DNA from: Actinomycetes bacterium
Lineage (GTDB): Bacteria; Actinomycetota; Actinomycetes; Actinomycetales; Demequinaceae
Assembly (NCBI GenBank): GCA_023411615.1
Contig: JAEYOR010000045.1
Location: 1 to 23,031 of the forward strand
Length of the DNA: 23,031 nt
Reading direction: 5' to 3'
In this document: positions 21,149 to 23,031 of the stretch, in pieces
Numbering within the stretch: the first letter of the stretch is position 1
Layout: the number at the start of each line of letters is the position of its first letter
Translations under genes and position numbers: made by a program
Notes under the pieces: generated by a model
The model's database searches: none
Told to the model about the DNA's origin: nothing
Seen by the model: only the letters and a program-made list of their open reading frames with translations

Positions 21149-23031
21149 GTGAGAATCGCACGGCTCGTGACGGCGGCAGTCGGAGTAGCGGTCCTCGCTG
21201 CGCTGTCATCCCTTCCAGCGTCGGCCGCATCCGGCGACGGCTATCAAGGACGCCACATCTCACGGTGGGAGCAGACGTATACGCTGCATGAAGACGGCAC
21301 CGTGGACGTGGTGGTCGAGTTCGACTTCGACTTTGGGGACGAACCTGGGCATGGCCCGTACCTCACACTGCCAACCCTCATGGGGTACGACGACGAGTAC
21401 GACCGCATTTACACGGTTGACCGGATCACAGCGAGCTCCCCGTCGGGAGCACCCGCCGATCTCGATGTCCGGCGCGATGACTTCAGCGTGTTCATTCGAA
21501 TTGGCGATCCGAACATCGGCACCGTGTCTGGGGTTCAGACATACAAGGTGAGCTATCGGCTTCACGACCTCATGAACAACGTCAATGGACGGGACGAGTT
21601 CTACTGGAACGTCATCAATGCCGACCGCGGAGTTCCGATCTCTCACGCCACCGTGACGGTCGAGTCGCCCGTCGAGGTCTTGCAGGTTGCGTGTTACGCC
21701 GGGCGCCCGGGATCCGACTCTCCGTGCGAGAGCGCTCAGTCACGAGGCAATACTGCGGTGTTCACACACGACGTGCTGACCCCTTGGGACGTGCTCACGG
21801 TCGCGGTTGCGTATCCCGGCGGTTCGTTCCACTCCGAACCCAACCTCCAATACTCCAACTTCTTCAAGCGGGCTTTTGCCGTCACTCCCCAAACGGTTGG
21901 CTTGGCACTCGGCATCTTGGTGGCGGGGCTCGGCATCGTCTTGTTGTTTGCTCGGACGGTGGGACGGGATCGCCAGTATCGCGACCTCATTCCAGGCCTC
22001 ACCCCGCATGACGGCGCCTCCAAGCCAAAGACCCAGTTGGCCCGCCGCACGGAAGTGACGGTGCAGTTCACGCCGCCACCCGGTCTCAGCCCTGGCGTGC
22101 TCGGCACGCTCATCGATGACAAAGCTGATCCGCGGGATGTGGCAGCGACGCTCGTCGATCTCGCGGTGCGTGGCTACATCCGCATTGAGGAGGCGTCACG
22201 GAATCCCAAGAAGGCCGTGGCGGATAAGCCGGACGATTACCGCTTCTACAAACTGGCAAGCGCTGGGGGAGAGCTTGCGCCATTCGAAGCGAACCTGCTC
22301 GAATCGCTGTTCTACAGCCGCTCGGAGGTGACTCTCCACGCGCTCAAGAGCCAGTTCGCAGGCAAGATGGCGGCCGTTCAAAGGCTCCTGTATGACGACG
22401 TGGTGGGCCGCGGTTGGTATCGGAGTGATCCGCGTTCCTCTCGAAACCGGTGGTCCACGTCAGGAATCGTCGTCTTCGTCATTGGCTTCCTTCTCACCGC
22501 ATGCGTGGCACAGGTGTCCTCTTTCGCGCTCATCGCGTTGCCGGTGCCCATTCTTGGCATCATCATCATGTTCGCCGCGCGAGCGGCCCCTGCCCGCACA
22601 GCCGCCGGATCGGCCGTCCTTGAGCACGCGAGAGGCTTCAAGCACTACCTCGAGACGGCGGAGGCGCGGCAACTCGTTCATGAAGACGGTGAGGACGTGT
22701 TCTCGCGCTACATGCCCTTCGCGATTGCCTTTGGTATCGCCGACAAGTGGGCCGACAAATTCGCCGAACTCGCCAAGCAAGGCGTGTCACTGGGGGAGCC
22801 GAGTTGGTACAGCGGCGTCGCTCACACCAACTTCTGGGCACGTGCGGGCTCGCTCGGGGACCGCATGAGTGGTTTCACGAGGCTCGCCACCTCGTCGATG
22901 AGCGCGCCGACGCCGGGTTCGTCCGGTGGCTCCGGCTTCGGTTCGGGCGGTGGTGGTGGCGGCGGTCGTGCGGGTGGCGGCGGCGGAGGTGGCAGTGGGG
23001 GGGGGGGGGGGGGGGGGGCGGCGCCCGCCCC
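21149..23031 (+). CDS. DUF2207 family membrane protein, 3' end cut by the window edge
   Basis: This frame is open for 627 codons and runs off the right edge without a stop. The GTG at 21149 follows GAGGAGGGG (21132-21140). The product starts with a signal peptide (RLVTAAVGVAVLAALSSL, cleavage near ASA at residue 27). An extracellular beta-rich domain follows (SRWEQTYTLHEDGTVDVV, FYWNVI), then a transmembrane helix at about 249-268, a cytoplasmic winged-helix-like part (PRDVAATLVDLAVRGYIRIEE), two further helices at about 438-480, and a Ser/Gly-rich tail. This layout is that of DUF2207 predicted membrane proteins, whose tail usually ends in a Gly run. Function is unknown. It lies 27 bases after smpB and may be cotranscribed. 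The last 35 bases are suspect because of a 22-G run. Confidence 0.88.
   Translation, partial: MRIARLVTAAVGVAVLAALSSLPASAASGDGYQGRHISRWEQTYTLHEDGTVDVVVEFDFDFGDEPGHGPYLTLPTLMGYDDEYDRIYTVDRITASSPSGAPADLDVRRDDFSVFIRIGDPNIGTVSGVQTYKVSYRLHDLMNNVNGRDEFYWNVINADRGVPISHATVTVESPVEVLQVACYAGRPGSDSPCESAQSRGNTAVFTHDVLTPWDVLTVAVAYPGGSFHSEPNLQYSNFFKRAFAVTPQTVGLALGILVAGLGIVLLFARTVGRDRQYRDLIPGLTPHDGASKPKTQLARRTEVTVQFTPPPGLSPGVLGTLIDDKADPRDVAATLVDLAVRGYIRIEEASRNPKKAVADKPDDYRFYKLASAGGELAPFEANLLESLFYSRSEVTLHALKSQFAGKMAAVQRLLYDDVVGRGWYRSDPRSSRNRWSTSGIVVFVIGFLLTACVAQVSSFALIALPVPILGIIIMFAARAAPARTAAGSAVLEHARGFKHYLETAEARQLVHEDGEDVFSRYMPFAIAFGIADKWADKFAELAKQGVSLGEPSWYSGVAHTNFWARAGSLGDRMSGFTRLATSSMSAPTPGSSGGSGFGSGGGGGGGRAGGGGGGGSGGGGGGGAAPA
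22997..23018. repeat. Homopolymer run of 22 Gs at the right edge
   Basis: Twenty-two consecutive Gs lie in the glycine-rich tail of the DUF2207 gene. After it GGGGCGG (23015-23021) and CCGCCCC (23025-23031) form a perfect fold-back at the very end. Run length is probably inexact, and the bases beyond it may be an assembly or read artefact. Confidence 0.9.

Overview
The window reads as a high-GC Gram-positive actinobacterium, probably a facultatively anaerobic member of the Micrococcales (for example a Cellulomonas- or Demequina-like lineage). The grounds are the split three-gene proton-translocating transhydrogenase, the ftsE-ftsX-hydrolase-smpB order after prfB, many GTG starts and ATGA/GTGA overlaps, and a mixed-acid fermentation cassette. 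The taxonomic placement is inference from gene content and style only.

Region 1 (1-8812, + strand) is an anaerobic carbon and redox block: pyruvate formate-lyase (pflB, cut by the left edge), its radical-SAM activase (pflA), NAD(P) transhydrogenase (pntAA-pntAB-pntB, overlapping genes) and bifunctional acetaldehyde/ethanol dehydrogenase (adhE). Together they turn pyruvate into formate and acetyl-CoA, reduce acetyl-CoA to ethanol to recycle NADH, and balance NADH against NADPH. The leaders of pntAA and adhE both carry dense GGAC/GTCC inverted repeats. One is a near-perfect match to the core of the DosR/DevR hypoxia box, which suggests shared oxygen- or redox-responsive control.

Region 2 (8813-9253) has no convincing gene. 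It holds three consecutive perfect hairpins, of which the first is the adhE terminator.

Region 3 (9254-16155, - strand) looks like an acquired accessory module. It has a very large secreted Rhs/YD-repeat protein of about 2100 residues with tandem cysteine-paired N-terminal modules, a DUF6531-type entry domain, about thirty YD repeats, an autocleavage-type core motif and a C-terminal domain with a deaminase-like HAE...CPAC signature. Two bases downstream follows a 196-residue DUF416-like protein, the likely immunity partner. The base composition looks less GC-rich than the neighbours.

Region 4 (16367-23031, + strand) is conserved housekeeping: prfB (apparently leaderless, no programmed frameshift), then ftsE, ftsX and an M23 hydrolase with a long coiled coil, each overlapping the next by 4 bases. 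After these come smpB and a DUF2207 membrane protein that runs off the right edge. The right edge carries a run of 22 Gs inside a glycine-rich tail and is probably unreliable sequence.
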